Positions 11,092-23,531 of a DNA stretch of 64,000 nucleotides are shown one piece after another; the first letter of the stretch is position 1; each line of letters starts with the position of its first letter. A program made the translations under genes and the position numbers. Source of the stretch: Eublepharis macularius (Eukaryota; Chordata; Lepidosauria; Squamata; Eublepharidae). Where the stretch lies: assembly GCF_028583425.1 (NCBI RefSeq), contig NC_072791.1:46011368-46075367 (forward strand), written 5' to 3'. The notes beneath the pieces are model-generated. The model was not told the origin of the DNA. It ran no database searches and saw nothing but the letters and a program-made list of their open reading frames with translations.

Positions 11092-12780
11092 TAGGGGTGT
11101 GCAACCTCAAAAGATTCAGGTTTCCTGCTTCTGGTTTACCCAGAGCAGGAAAAAAATTTGGGTAAACCCGAAACCCGAAGTGGCAAGCTGCTTCGAGTTC
11201 GGGTATTTAAGCCAATTCGGGATTATTAGGGAAGATTCAGCCATTGATTCCAATGGGAAATGCTGCTCCCGGCTATCTGGAGGCCTGGGGGCGGGGTCAT
11301 TTTCTTTCCTAATAACACCAAATTTGCAGTGGACCCTCTCCCAACCCTCCTCTCATGCCCAACCAAGTTTTAGGGAGATTGGACTTTGGGGGGCATGTTA
11401 TGTACCCCCAAAGAAGGTCCCCCCCCAGCCGCCGCCTATCTCCATTGTTTCCTATGGGAAAAATTGGGGGGAAGGTTCCCAGGAGGCTGGGGGTGGCATT
11501 TTGCAAGCAAAATGCACCAAAGTTGCAAGGGACCCTCTCCCAACTCTCCTGCCATGGCCACCCATGTTTAAGGGAGATTGGACTTCGGGAGGCTATGTTA
11601 TGCCCCCCCCAAAGTAGGTCCCCCCAGCCGCATTATTCCCTATGAGGACTAACTTCACACCAGAGAATCACAGTAAGGAAAATTTGATTAAAAATAAACA
11701 ACAAAACCATATGAAGCAAGTGAGTGAGCAACTAGAAGTGAACTAATGAACAGCCTTCGTCAGTGCAGCCAAAATGATGAAAGGAGATCAACTTCACTCC
11801 AGAGAATCATCCATTGAATTCAATCCAAACCAAACTGAACCATGTGTTGAAAACTAGTGGACTGTTCTAGGAGGCTGGGGGTGGCATTTTGCAAGCACAA
11901 TGCAACAAACCTGGAGGGGACCTACTCCTACCTGCCCTCTGGAGATCAACCAAGCATCAGGGAGATTGGACTTCGAGGGGCCATGTAATGGTTCCCCAAA
12001 GAAGGTTGACCACTGCCCCAACCACCCCACTTTCTATTGTGGGAAAATCCAGACTCTCACCATAGAAACACATGGAATGTGGCATTCATGGCCACAGGCA
12101 GAAACCTCTCAATAAACCCCCAACAGCCCAACAAAACCAAAGACAAACTCCTCAAAATTCCCCAGCAGCCCCAGAGCTGGCTGGCCAGCCACTCTCCATG
12201 CTTCCCTATGGGGCCAACCAGCAATGTACAGTCCTAGATTAAATCAACCCCCGCCATCACACCGGAGAATCAAAAACACTAAAAAAACAGAACCAAAAAC
12301 ACACCAAAAATAATTTTTTAAAATTTTATTTCTTGGATTTCTTGGAACAGCATTAAAAGCACATTCAAATCACAGTCCCACCTTGAAACATTTTTTTTTA
12401 AAAAAAAATACTGTCCTCTCAGAGAATCCCCCAATTGGGAAGGGAAGAGCTGCTTGCTGCTGCAGCGACTGGCTCTTTCTCTCAGCCAATCTGCCTTCCC
12501 TGATCACCCCTCTCCCCCTCCCTCTCCTGCCTCTCTCACTCCCCTCTTCCCCCTCCCATCAATTGAAAGCCGTGGGAAGAGAGCTCTTTGAAGCTTTTTT
12601 CCTCTTGCCACGGCTTCACAGAGCAACCCGAATCAACCCGAATCACTTCGGGTTGCTCTGCTTCGGGTTTCCCAAATCTGGCCAGCTCTGCTGGGGCCAA
12701 TTCGGGAGTCATAGATTAACCTGAATTGGGGTTCATTCGGGTTTGCTTTGGGTTTCTGAAATTCGAAGCGCACATCCCTA
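11092..12780. mobile_element. 1.7 kb non-autonomous hAT element inside a SINE
   Basis: The ends are TAGGGGTGTGC and GCACATCCCTA (terminal inverted repeat of TAGGGRTGTGC type). The 8-bp target duplication TTCCCCAC is perfect (11084-11091 and 12781-12788), which is diagnostic of hAT-type insertion. Subterminal regions hold several CCCGAA/TTCGGG motifs. The interior has three copies of a roughly 130-bp unit containing GGAGATTGGACTTCG (about 11320-11440, 11500-11630, 11890-12020). No transposase frame is present. Confidence 0.9.
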
Positions 12781-12976
12781 TTCCCCACTCCTCTACTTGA
12801 AGCCAGCTGGGTGACCTTGGGTCAGTCACAACTTCTAGGAGCTCTCTCAGCCCCACCCATCTCACAGGCTGTTTTGTTGTGGGAATAATAATAACATACT
12901 TTGTAAACCTCTCTGAGTGGGGATTAAGTTGTCCTGAAGGACAGTATATAAACTGAATGTTGTTGTTATTATTATT
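12781..12976 (+). mobile_element. Sauria-type SINE, 3' part (split)
   Basis: This continues the SINE broken at 11091: the CCTCTACTTGAAGCCAGC region, the TGACCTTGGGTCAGTCAC box, a CAGCCCCACCC segment, and an ACAGTATATAAACTGAATG tail ending in TTGTTGTTATTATTATT. Without the hAT insertion the two parts join in register. Confidence 0.85.
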
Positions 12977-12989
12977 ATAACAATACATG

Positions 12990-15190
12990 TAAACAATGTC
13001 TTTTCTCTAATCAAAAAGTAAGTTTCACCATCTCTGCAAATTCCATCATCTTCATCAACCATTCCTCTGTTTTTGTTCAGGATTTATGCGCCCCCCCCCC
13101 CACCCAGTCAAAACCAGAGAGCCCCATGCAGGCTGACTCAGAGCTGGGAGGCAGAGGCCAGCACTGGGGGGCAAACCAACACAATGCATAACAATGATGT
13201 TATGATGTTATAACATCATTAAGTGTTCTTCACAAAAAGAAGGACGTCATAACAATATGACAGTTAATTTGTGTTGCGATTACATGGGTCTCTTTTAGGT
13301 TGCTATGCTTTTTGGGTTAAAATGTCTGTGTTTGATGTGACTCTGCGCCAACATTCCATGAGTGCCATATTAGGTTTCTTTTCCTTTCCTTTCCCTCCCC
13401 CCCTACTGTTAATGCCTTAGTGCTAGGCGCCTTTGGTTGTTGTAACATCACAACATAACATCATAACATCATAACACGATTGGGCATACACAAAAAGTTT
13501 TTAAAAAGAGGTGATGGTGATGTGACAGCACCAGTCATGCTGACAGTGACACCAATGATGATGTCTGCATTTCACCACATATCCCTCTTTATTTCATGGT
13601 GGTGCGGACAAAAAAAGATGGCACCCACACCAAGATTAAAAGTAGTGTTCAGAAAGGTAGGTGGCCCAAACGAATTTGATCCTTGAGAAGTGAACACTCA
13701 CAAAGAGAGGAGTAAATTGCCAGTGCAGAAAAGGCCATTCACAGGATGAATGCAAGGCCCTAAGATGTGAACAGGACACACATCTTGAGCTCTGTGTAGG
13801 TACCAACTTTTCAGCTGGCTTTTGTAGCTGTGCCTTTAACAGTGGTTTGATACACAGGAATTATCAGGCAAACTTTCCATGGCATGAAAGATAAACTTAT
13901 ACCACCTGCTAATTGCTGTAGATCAAATCATTGTTAAAGTTACAGGAGAAGGCTAAAGGGATGGAAACATTATGTTCTTCTCTTCTCCAGACTGGCATAG
14001 ATGAGTTCCATCTGCATGTAGATGTCAGAATATTAATCCTGTACCCTGCCTCAGCACAGCCAGCTAGCCCTTTATACATTACAGAGGCTAGGCTGAGGGC
14101 ACTCACCCTGTGTCCTGTATATAGCAGTGAGATGTGTTCCATACTCTTATCCTCATGCAGTTTCCCATGCCAAATAGCATTCTCTGGACCATTTCAGATC
14201 AGAAATATGGTACAGGAGGAATGACTGAAGCTCCTTCTCTGTGTGTGACACAGTTACAATCTGAATTAGGTGCTACATGCACAGGAATTGACCAAGAACC
14301 TGTAACTCACTTCTCACTGATACATCCAGACATGTGATGGGGACCCTAGATCCAATCTATGTCCTGTATAATGTGTAGAGAGGCTGCCCTGGAGTCTGTC
14401 AGAACTATGTAAAATTTATTGACTCAGTATATCTAAAGCACTTGCTCTAGTTCCTCCCAATCTAACAACCATGTCTAATATTCCTCATACAATCAGGATT
14501 TGGAATCTAAACTATTGCAAAACAAGTCGAGAAGTGTATAGGAAAAGGCAGAAATAAAAAAGAAAACAGAATTAGTTTTAAAAAATGAAAATAACAATGT
14601 AGTAAATAACTTGCAGTCTTAACCCTTAACACCTGCAGAGTCACATCTGTGTGATTAGCACAGAGCCATGGATGAGCAATCACAGTTCAAATTAGAACAC
14701 CAGAGACATCTCTTGGATGCAGGTTTAGATGACTGACACTGCCTGCTGTAAGGAGCCATGCTCTGGCTCTAACTAAATTACCATTTTCTGGTTTTTGAAG
14801 TAAAAACAAAGAAAAGTATTCTTTCCCAAAAGTCCAGCTGCTTGTTCATGTGTTCCATACCCTAACAAGAGACCATAGTACAGTGCTATAGCATATGTTT
14901 TCATCATGGGTCCAATCCCCGACATCTCCAATTAAAAGTTTCCAGACACAGTGTGGAGAAAGGTCTCTGCTTCCCCCCAAGACACTTTGGGGCTGGTGAG
15001 CTCTGTTATCACCTGTGACGGGAGTCCATTCATGCCTGCAACTGCTCTGTCTTAACTAAACAGCAAAAGCTATACAGCAGCAATCTTAGCATGTGGTGCA
15101 AATCCAGGAAAATGACCCACAGATTTGTTCAGTGAGATGTGTGCCCATGAGAGAGCCTGAAAACAAACTTCTTGCGCAAGCTCTGGATGG
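12990..15190. other. intergenic DNA with simple repeats
   Basis: It contains a poly-C tract (about 13088-13101) and ATCATAACA-type tandem motifs (13196-13222 and 13445-13478). A fragment of a tRNA-derived SINE (about 14895-14985, sharing TCCAATCCCCGACATCTCC with the copy at 41612) is also present. No exon was recognised. Confidence 0.5.
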
Positions 15191-15194
15191 GACT

Positions 15195-15775
15195 TTCTGG
15201 TTGCTCATGGGTTAATATTTCTCTCTTGTAATTTGTTTCCCCGTGCCAAAGTGGGTGTTGCTGGAATGTCTCTTGTAAGGAGGGGGGCTGAGCTGTGTCC
15301 TCTGGAGAGGGGCGATGTCAGCATCAAAAAGACACAAAAGGGGGAGGTTTCCAAAAATAAAACCGTCCATCCCCTCCAGACCCAGCTAGTGCCAGCGGCA
15401 GGCAAAAAGGTGCTTGGAGCTGTCTGCACAGTGAACACGAACTCTGACAGCCAAAGGAGAGGGGACAAGGCGAGGCGAGCCTGGGAGTTTCTCATTCTTT
15501 CAAAGGTAGGAGAGCTGCAGCAGCAGCAGCTTGAGGGAGCCTGCACTGCCATCCGGACTTTTGTTGTGTTATTGCCCCTCTGAGTTCTTTTTCTCTCCAG
15601 GCAGCAGGTACTGATTAAGCCTCTTGTCTATCTACCTGGCGATGTGAATGGCTTTGAAACGTGCTGGAGGAGTTTAGCCCAGCTGCCTTTTCTCTCCTTC
15701 TAAGCTCCAGTTGTATTCTTAGTTTTATGAAACTCCCAGTCCTACCCTGAGTGTTTTTCCTCTTGGACAGAAAGC
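15195..15775 (+). promoter_or_regulatory. LTBP2: probable LTBP2 promoter and 5' leader
   Basis: This segment lies directly before the LTBP2 start codon. It has more CpG and GC-rich blocks than the flanking DNA and lacks recognisable transposons. An AT-rich motif CCAAAAATAAAACC (15351-15364) could act as a TATA-like or MADS-box-type site. This is only a candidate, and no transcription start can be fixed from sequence. Confidence 0.35.
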
Positions 15776-16302
15776 ATGAGGTGCTCCTGGAGGAGGCTTC
15801 TCCCATTAACTGTAGCTCTTTTTTGGTGGGTTGGTGACTGCCAGAGAAACTTTGCTGGACAATTAGATCAAAGACCTTCATTCAGAAGTGAACCTGGGAA
15901 TAAAGAGACAGCTCGGCTGAGATTCCGGAACCAAGGTAATCTGGGAACAACAAACAAAGCATTCCATTTGATCCAAGCTCACAGTCCTTCCACAGCCATG
16001 GATCATGTTCCTGTGACCCCTCGAGTAGATGGAGTCCCCAATGCCTGGATGAGAAGCCTGGCAGGAAGAGAAAACCGAAAGCCACCATCTGCTCTCACAG
16101 ACCACAAATTCCCTGTTCCCACTAATGGCAGGTCCCAAACCAACAACCCTGGGACAAAAGACGATACTCCAGGCAGAAGTCTGAGCTGGACATCTCAGCA
16201 GAGACAAAAGACTGACATCTCACACCAATGGCAACGAAATAGCCTCAGATCAAGGTCGGTGCCACAACCAAGAATGCAAATTTCCCGAGGCCGGATGGCA
16301 GG
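15776..16302 (+). CDS. LTBP2: LTBP2 exon 1, signal peptide and basic linker
   Basis: LTBP2 is a secreted extracellular-matrix protein of the fibrillin/LTBP family that binds fibrillin microfibrils. Unlike LTBP1, 3 and 4 it does not carry latent TGF-beta. The exon opens at ATG 15776 (A at -3) and encodes 175 codons plus two bases. Residues 8-22 (LLPLTVALFWWVGDC) form a signal-peptide core that parallels the human LTBP2 leader (LPLTLALF), followed by QRNFAG versus human QRDPVG. The rest is a Ser/Arg/Gln-rich, cysteine-free linker ending RGRMAG, as human ends RGRLTG. The donor is GGCAGG|GTAAGT at 16302/16303, phase 2. The human comparison is from memory, and sequence identity outside the two ends is low, as expected for this linker. 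Confidence 0.92.
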
Positions 16303-18099
16303 GTAAGTGCAGAAATAGTGATCCGGTTGTCCAATAGGGTGATTGTGAGATTTGACAGGTTTTTGTTCCCCAGCACAACAAAATTATGATGACAATTTGG
16401 CACTAAACTTTTCATTTTCAGAATATATTCAAAATAGTTGTTGTCCCAGAAGTTAACCTCTTCTGCAAAACTCAAGTAGCCAAGCACCACGTTCCTGAAA
16501 CTTTTACAGGACAGATCTCATATCAGCATCTAGGTGGCTTCTAGTTTTCTCTAGAAGTTTTCTCTGGCTATACACAGCCGTAAACATATGATCCTTCCTC
16601 ATCTTAAAGTTTTTCTGCCTCTGGAGGATATCCCAGTGACTATAGCAGATTAGTGCTGTGGGTATACTACTATATATACTGTATTCATGTCCCAGGCACA
16701 TTTACTGTCTGTGCATAAGAATGGCGCAGAGCACATTTAACAGGATGGGTATGACATTGTGGTCTCCACTGTCATTATTGAGGCAGTCACAGGGTATTCA
16801 AGTGCAATTTGTGCACATCAAAGGATTGCTTTGCTGTGTGATTTGCTATATATGTCATGGTTTTCATGCATGCCTGTTCTATTAAAATGCATTGCACTTT
16901 TTTGATACTATTGTAATATCAAGGCATTTATTCTGTTTTTTGAGAAGAGGGTAATTGCTTGACTATCAGGTCCTTCTCCCAATGGATTTTTTAAATGATC
17001 CATTACAATTCTCGCGGTGATTTATTAAATCTTATGACTTACATATCATAATTGCATTGTCCTTGGGGAGGAAAGGGGCTTTCTGATGATTTTGCCACCA
17101 CAATAGGAGATGAGTGGTGAGTTTAAGAAAAGCACTGTTGCGAAAAGCCATGTGAACAGGTTGGGTTCAGATCTGCTCAGAGTGATTATTCTAGGTGCTC
17201 AGAATCATGGATAATCTTTTTACTCAAGTGAGACTATACTAACTGGGGGATTTAAAACAACTATAAGTAAAGCTGGTACAGGTTTAGGTACATCTTTCTT
17301 ACTGAAGTTGGTTGGGTTTCAATTATGTATTTTAACTGTCTTTTTATAATATGTTAATTATATATTTTGTGATGTGCCTTTGTGTAAGGACTGAGTCATA
17401 CATTGTACTGTTCCTATGATCATGTTAGCTCAGTGCTTGCTGCAAAGTGTCCTAGGTGATCTGAGAGAGAAGACAGAAGCAGGTGCTTAACCCTTCTCCT
17501 ACTGATTCTTTTTCACTTAAAATTCTATCCTCAACCTCCCCCCTCCCCCCCATTGGAGTCCCATATTTGTGTTTATTATGTAAATATGGTTCTGGAATCC
17601 TGTTAGTGCTAAATGTAACAGTGGCAGGAGTGGGGAGTCAGGGTGGCAACTGAAGGAACGCTTCCCTTTCTTGCCACTTCTCAGTTGCTGCGATTGCTTT
17701 CCTCCTGAGGATGGTTTGCCTCACAGAAGGGCCCATTTGACTATGGCTTCATGCAACTGTATGGCCCCAGGGCTTCTGGATTGGCATGAGCTTTAGAAGA
17801 CCCCATGTACCAATAAAAAACTATTTAAACAGAACTAAGGTTTATTCAAGAAAACAAGAACATAATTTCAAACATAAAAATAAACATTAAAACTCATTAA
17901 GATACTCAGTGTGGAATCATAAGCAGAGTTACATCCTTCTATATCCAGTGAAGTCATGGTACTGCATGGTATGTGTAGTTCATGATCTAATTTAGTACCA
18001 CATTTTAAATGTCATAGCCAGAATAAGAGAGAATCTATACCATTATCTAGTCCTAGAGAACAAAAGCAATGTTCTTATTCTGGCAGACGCATGGTCGCA

Positions 18100-18103
<4 letters not shown>

Positions 18104-18132
<29 letters not shown>

Positions 18133-18187
18133 CATACATCTTTCTCTCTCTCTCTCTCTCTCTCTCTCCCCCCCTCCCTCTCTCTCC
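18104..18187. repeat. (GT)n(CT)n microsatellite
   Basis: A GT run (18104-18132) is followed by a CT run (about 18142-18168) and a C-rich CT tail to 18187. It lies in LTBP2 intron 1. Confidence 0.95.
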
Positions 18188-18320
18188 ATAGAAACATGGC
18201 CATTCAGTGACAACTCCTGACAATGAAAACTATTTCTTTATTAAGAGAAAAAGTTCCTAATGTAGCGTCACATCAGAATTGCTCATGGGACTAAAGTGCA
18301 TTTCACAAGTTTCTAGAGAT

Positions 18321-18539
18321 TAGGGTTGCCAGCTCCAGGTCATGAAATTCCTGGAGGTTTTGAGAGTGGATCCTGGAGAGGATGGGGTTTGGGCAGGGAA
18401 AGGACCTCAGTGGGGTATAATGCCATACATTCCACCTTCCAAAACAGCCATTTTCTCCTGGGGAACTGATCTATGCACCCTGGAGAGCAATTGTATTTCT
18501 GGGAGATCTCCACCTACCACCTGGAAATTGGCAACCCTA
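18321..18539. mobile_element. hAT-like MITE, GTTGCCAGC family
   Basis: Ends are TAGGGTTGCCAGC and the reverse-complement-like TTGGCAACCCTA. The flanks CTAGAGAT (18313-18320) and CTAAAGAG (18540-18547) match at 6 of 8 bases, consistent with an aged 8-bp duplication. The interior has the GGGGTTTGGGCAGGG and ATAATGCCATA blocks shared with copies at 30798, 37974 and 54535. Confidence 0.75.
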
Positions 18540-19069
18540 CTAAAGAGAGAATTCACAACAAAAAAGTAATTGTATTCTAAATGTGAGGTTGTAGCCAGGA
18601 AAGGGAAATGTCAAGATCAGTAAAAGATTAGTACGTCTTGCTGTTGATATGGATTCAGATGTCTAGAGGGGAAGTTTAAGTGGGCATGAAATTGGTGAGG
18701 ATGTGTGAACGGTTTCAGTGTACATTCCAGAAAAGGACACTCTGGTAACAGTCTTTAAACCCACAGTCTACTCAACATGCTATAAAATCAATGTGTAATA
18801 TATAAGTACGTTTGAATATTTGCAAGAGAGTTTCAGAAGTTTAAATGTCATGCATGTTTGAGCTGTATGGAAGAAACAGGCAGAGTAAGGTGGGTGTGGC
18901 AAGTAACTTCTAAGAGAGGTTGTCAAAGGCCACTTTTACAGAATTTTTGCACATCACACAAAGGGACCAACAAGGGAATTTTGTGTAACAATTTGCAACT
19001 TAACAGAAGCCACCTGATACTCATGAGAAGAAATACAATTAGTTGAATTTGGACAACTGTTCATTATTT

Positions 19070-19169
19070 GGTTGTTGTGGGTTTTCCGGGCTGTATTGCT
19101 GTGGTCTTGGCATTGTAGTTCCTGACGTTTCGCCAGCAGCTGTGGCTGGCATCTTCAGAGGTGTAGCAC
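19070..19169 (+). mobile_element. truncated hammerhead-bearing PLE terminus, copy 2
   Basis: It starts GGTTGTTGTGGGTTTTCC, the same short terminus as the foldback copies, and stops after GAGGTGTAGCAC, before the palindrome centre. It holds one hammerhead-like motif on the minus strand. I found no clear target duplication. Confidence 0.75.
19121..19161 (-). ncRNA. hammerhead ribozyme-like motif (family A)
   Basis: All core boxes are intact on the minus strand: CTGAAGA, stem II GCCAGC/GCTGGC, GAAAC, GTC. It lies in LTBP2 intron 1 but antisense to the gene, so it would be present only in an antisense transcript. Confidence 0.65.
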
Positions 19170-19475
19170 AATAACTAATACCAGCTTTCAAAAAGATGTA
19201 TCCAGTCATGTAACAGAATCAATTTACAGAGGTTGATAGGTGGTGTCTATAAGTGTCTTTGTGAACAGGAAAAGAACTGTTAGGTTGCTACTTTTTAAAA
19301 AAATCACAGATATATGGTAGAAATAAATAAGTGTGTGTGCACAAGCATGTGCACACGAATTGATATATGTTGGAAGAGAAGCATGTTTGCATCGCAATCC
19401 TAAGCATGTATACTCAGGAGTAAATCCCAAGTTCAATTGGACTTACTCCCTAGTAAATGTGCTTAGGGTTGCAAC

Positions 19476-19860
19476 CGGGACTTTTTTTCTGGGAAAAGAG
19501 GTGGTTGCCAGCACAGGCAGCGACTCTTGGTGGGAGGTGGTGCCCCTGGTGCCACATGCGCACGCACAAAGTGCATGCATGCCCCCTGGACTGCACAATG
19601 ACGTTACTTTGGGTCAGATGGAACAAGGGGGGAGTTTTTTTAAAGTTTAAATTGCCCTCGGTGAAAATGGTCACATGGCTGGTGGCCCCGCCCCCTGATC
19701 TCCAGACAGAGGGGAGTTTAGATCACCCTCCGTGCTGCTCCAGTGGCATGGAGGGCAATCTAAACTCCCCTCTGTCTGGAGATCAGGGACCAGCCATGTG
19801 ACCATTTTCAAGAGGTGCCGGAACTCCGTTCCACTGCGTTCCAGCTGGAAAAAAGCCTTG
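19476..19860. mobile_element. hAT MITE, family with GACTTTTTTTC ends
   Basis: Ends are CGGGACTTTTTTTCTGGGAA and GGAAAAAAGCCTTG. The 8-bp duplication GTTGCAAC is perfect (19468-19475 and 19861-19868). The interior holds inverted copies of TCTGTCTGGAGATCAGGG around 19740, so much of the element folds back. It is the same family as the element at 29950. No coding capacity. Confidence 0.92.
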
Positions 19861-19889
19861 GTTGCAACCATTGTGAAGTAGCAACTAAA

Positions 19890-20050
19890 ATTATTTGTTT
19901 AGATATTTATACCCCACTTTTCTTCCCAGCAGGGGACCCAACTCAGCTTTCAACCTTCTCCTCTCTTCCATTTTATCTTTACAACATCCCTGTGAAGTAG
20001 GTTAGCTGAGAACTCGAACCTCCAGAGAATTTGAGTTGGATTTTAAATTA
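19890..20050 (-). mobile_element. SINE 3' fragment
   Basis: It matches, in inverse order, the 3' half of the SINE at 57600: TTTATACCCCACTTTTC, a GGGACCC block and a CTGTGAAGTAGGTTAG block. The 5' tRNA-like half is missing. Confidence 0.6.
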
Positions 20051-22960
20051 AGGTCATACACAGAGGTAGATATAGTTGCCGTGGAATGTCACTGGCTCCT
20101 ATATACAGACTACAGAACAGGCCAGATTTGAGTGGTAGTCAATATGGTGGTATGTTATATATGCATGAGGGAAACTCTCTGCAGTCATTCTGCATTGTTC
20201 TTTACTCTTTGCACTTCCCTCCCACTCTCTTTTAACAGGATTTCTATTAAAAACAGAACCTTTCACTGCTAGCGAGTCAGATAGAGTGACAAGTCTATTA
20301 TGTTAGCTGCTGTCAGTATTGGCTTGTTTCCTTGTATTCTGCACCTGTCTGTCATATCCACCTGCTGCTTCATGATGTAAAGACTTTTCAGACAAGCCAG
20401 CTTAAGCTTATGTACAATGCCTGGGGCAAGAAAACTTTATGGCTTACATTCTAACTATATTATAGGAATAATTTTTAAAGGATCAGTCAGAGAATGATAC
20501 TATTCAAAATCAGAACCTTTGATTGACTCAAACCTTTGTTCCCCATACAAAATGGATCTAAACAAAGCACACACACCCTTGCATCATTATTCCTATGTAC
20601 AATAAAATATCGATGATACCTATTGCTTATCTTATATCCCTAATGGAGTATATAACTTCTCAGAACATAGCATTGCATAACCTGTAATGTTTTATGAAAG
20701 ATTCTGAAGGCTGTATAATGGCAATAAACTATCTTATTTTTTCCCATTGATTATGCTGGGGAATTTCTTCCTCTCCACATTATTTTCTTCAAGAAAGTAC
20801 TTCTAAGGTGGGTGGACTGGGCTGCTGTGGTGGACAGAAGAGGTGTTTGAAACCAGTAACTTCATGATTGTGTCCTGATGAATGGAAGAGCCAGCAATGG
20901 ATTCTTTATTGTCACACTTATGACCTTTCCACCCCCGTGTGATGCAAGAATGATGAACTTGTGTTACTTTGTGGAAGTCAATGTGGATAAAAATGGCTCT
21001 CTTTCTAGAAATATAGTCAGTGGCTATACTTGGGAATGTCTCCCAAACACTACTGCTATTTTTAAATCTGCTCCTAGAGAGCGCTGTGATTCTGAGTAGA
21101 GTTGGCTTTCAGCTGCTTTTATGAGACTCCAGTGATTCTGCCTTCCAGACTGGCCTTATGCTGGGTCATCAAGCTGGCATGTTAACTAGTTCTCAGCATT
21201 TTGTTAGGTGCTGATATGTTACAGGCACCTATGACAGCATTTCCTGTGTAAACAGCACTAGGTTTGTGTCTGATGCTGTGTTTCCCCCTTGCAACAAGGT
21301 AAGGAAGCAGTCTAATGTGATGTTATTCTTTTTTTATTTCTGTAACTAGGGACTCGGATAAATCTGGGAATGGGCACTGTCAAAAATAGTGTCTTCTATA
21401 ATCAGCCTTAATTTGAAGCTGTGGCTGTAAGGTTGTTGAGTATTCATGCTGCAGGTATTTATATTCTGGGTTCATGAAATTTCCTAAGTCAGGTCAGCTT
21501 TGAGTAAGGCTTTTGCCAGTACACAGCTGAAGTGGCAGGACAGTTTTTCTTCCAATTTCTCCAACACTCACTGACCCCTCTTTATATGGAATCTCAGCGA
21601 TCAGGGTGGGAACATAATTTCTCACCAGTCTAAAAAGCCCTTATGGGCAAAGGAATCATTACACATTTAAAACAGTCTTTAAGATCCTCCGCTTATATAT
21701 ACTGAATTGTGGACTTGATGCTGATCACTGTGACCCATTCTGTCTGATATGACAAACAGAATGGTATAGTAACTTAATGACTATAGATATCCCCTTGCAA
21801 GTGCCCATCAGGGCTTGGAAGAGGTGACCCTCCTGACTAATGGTGGATAGGCTGATGTGTGTCTGTGAGATATGAATGCACAGTTGAGATTCTGGAAGAG
21901 GCAGAAAGAGAAGCTGAGAGCCGCTGCTGCGAATTGGTTGAAGCCTCTTGAGGGTGCAAAATCTCCCTCCCTCTCTGGGGATCTGATGTAAGGTAGTAGA
22001 TCTCCTGCTGTGCAGAAGTGCCTGTTCCTCCACCTGTTTAAATAAAGCAACTGTTACAAAAACACTGTATGTCTTCAGTGCTCTGTCCTCTAAATGAAAC
22101 TTACCCAAGTAAATCACTACCTCCTGGAACTTCACTGTTTGAGAAGTGAGGCATGCATAATAGTATAATACCCTTTACTCCTTTGTTACTAAATGCCAGG
22201 GGGTCCTGGCATGTAATATACTTAGTGGCATCTGGAAAATATGGGCTGCTAGAGTTTTTTTTTTTTTTTACTGGGCTAACTAATGCGTTCCTTTTATCTT
22301 TAATGGAATAAAAGAAGATAATATCTCCTGTATTCTTAATGTAGTTACACAGAATACTTAAAACACTTGCAAATTCTGTGCATGGAGTTGGGGACATTAG
22401 GGGTCCTAATCTCATTTATAGGCACCCTAACATTTGCTGCAGTGCATCTTTAAATGCTGTTCTCTTCTCATGCCCATTGCAAGCAGAGCCTTCATTGCTG
22501 AGTCTATCTTAGTGAAATAGAAACTTATTGACTGGTATTGTTGTTTGCTACTTGGTGAACTAGTGAAGAAACTCCAAAATTAAAAATAGGTTACAACAAG
22601 TGATCAATCACGAGCCCCCCCGCCCCCCGCATCTTGCAGATGCTTTCTTCACCTGCTTCAGTACCACCTAGTGGCAGAATTGGGAATTACTGGGCATAGT
22701 TTTCACCCGGTTGCACATGTACTTTGGTCCATCTTTGGTCAAACAGCTTTCCTGGATCTAATCCATTTACCTCAGTGAGGGGAAACCCCACAGGGAATAA
22801 CTTGTTACCACACAACCTTAGGAGTTAGATAGAAAAATCTATCCAGTGGTGGGTAACCAGCAGGTACACATACAATAAAGGTTATGTACTGTTATACTGT
22901 TCAGCTGTCTCTTGTTCTAGAGAGTCCAGTGGCACCTTAAAAACCAGCAAGATTTTTAGG

Positions 22961-22998
22961 GTATAAGCTTTCAAGAGTTAAAGCTTTTTTCATCAGAT
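22961..22998 (-). ncRNA. hammerhead-like motif (family B)
   Basis: On the minus strand CTGATGA, then a stem II loop region, then GAAAGCTT, in which AGCT is self-complementary. The boxes are intact. The stem II pairing is weak (AAAGC and following A/T-rich bases). Confidence 0.55.
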
Positions 22999-23210
22999 AC
23001 AAGTAGGAATGGAGATCCTTCAGCCCTTATATCTCAGTCAGAAGGTGAGAGGGGTGTTCAAATAAGGGACTTAGGATGCAAATTACAATGCAAAATGCAA
23101 TCAGCTTGATTGCTCCCTTCTGTGCTCCAGAGGAGTTAGCCATGTTAGTCTGTAGTAGCAAAATAGAAAAGAGTCCAGTAGCACCTTTAAGACTAACCAA
23201 TTTTACTGTA

Positions 23211-23248
23211 GCATAAGCTTTCGAGAACCACAGTTCTCTTAGTCAGAT
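23211..23248 (-). ncRNA. hammerhead-like motif (family B), core mutated
   Basis: On the minus strand CTGACTA replaces CUGANGA, so a conserved core G is lost. It is followed by a well-paired stem II (GAGAAC/GTTCTC) and GAAAGCTT. Probably inactive. Confidence 0.5.
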
Positions 23249-23298
23249 GCAACACTCCACCCATCTTCTCACTGGGTTATAAGGGCTCAAGGATATAC

Positions 23299-23336
23299 AT
23301 CTGATGAAGAGAGCTTTGACTCTGGAAATCTTGTTG
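23299..23336 (+). ncRNA. hammerhead-like motif (family B)
   Basis: On the plus strand CTGATGA, stem II AGAG/CTCT, then GGAAATC. The second core box is GAAA, but the self-complementary AGCT of the sister copies is changed to ATCT. It is co-oriented with LTBP2, inside intron 1. Confidence 0.5.
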
Positions 23337-23531
23337 TTCTTTAAGTGCCTCTGGACTCAAATCTTGCTCTTCTACTCCAGACCAACACGGCTACTCATAC
23401 GAAACTTGTTCTATCAGCTCCACAGATTGAGCATTTGCTACATTTGCTAACTTTCACTTCTTACTTTCACTTGAATTCCCATAAGGCATCAGAAGAAAAA
23501 TGCCAATAGCTTGGGCAGCAATCAGTAATCA

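Larger units (their letters stand above)
22905..23405. mobile_element. Penelope-like element termini, family B, composite
   Basis: Three pieces of one terminal-repeat family: a minus-oriented piece (about 22913-23040), a second minus-oriented piece (about 23125-23285), and a plus-oriented piece reaching CAGACCAACACGGCTACTC (about 23275-23405). The last two face head-to-head, as in the family A foldbacks. Each has a hammerhead-like motif. The GACTAACC/GGTTAGTC and CAACACGGCTA tags are those I associate with reptile Penelope-like termini (knowledge-based). Confidence 0.75.

Noticed and set aside
1..15190. A neighbouring gene such as the one upstream of LTBP2 in mammals
   Set aside because: No exon with conserved protein similarity was found on either strand in this stretch.
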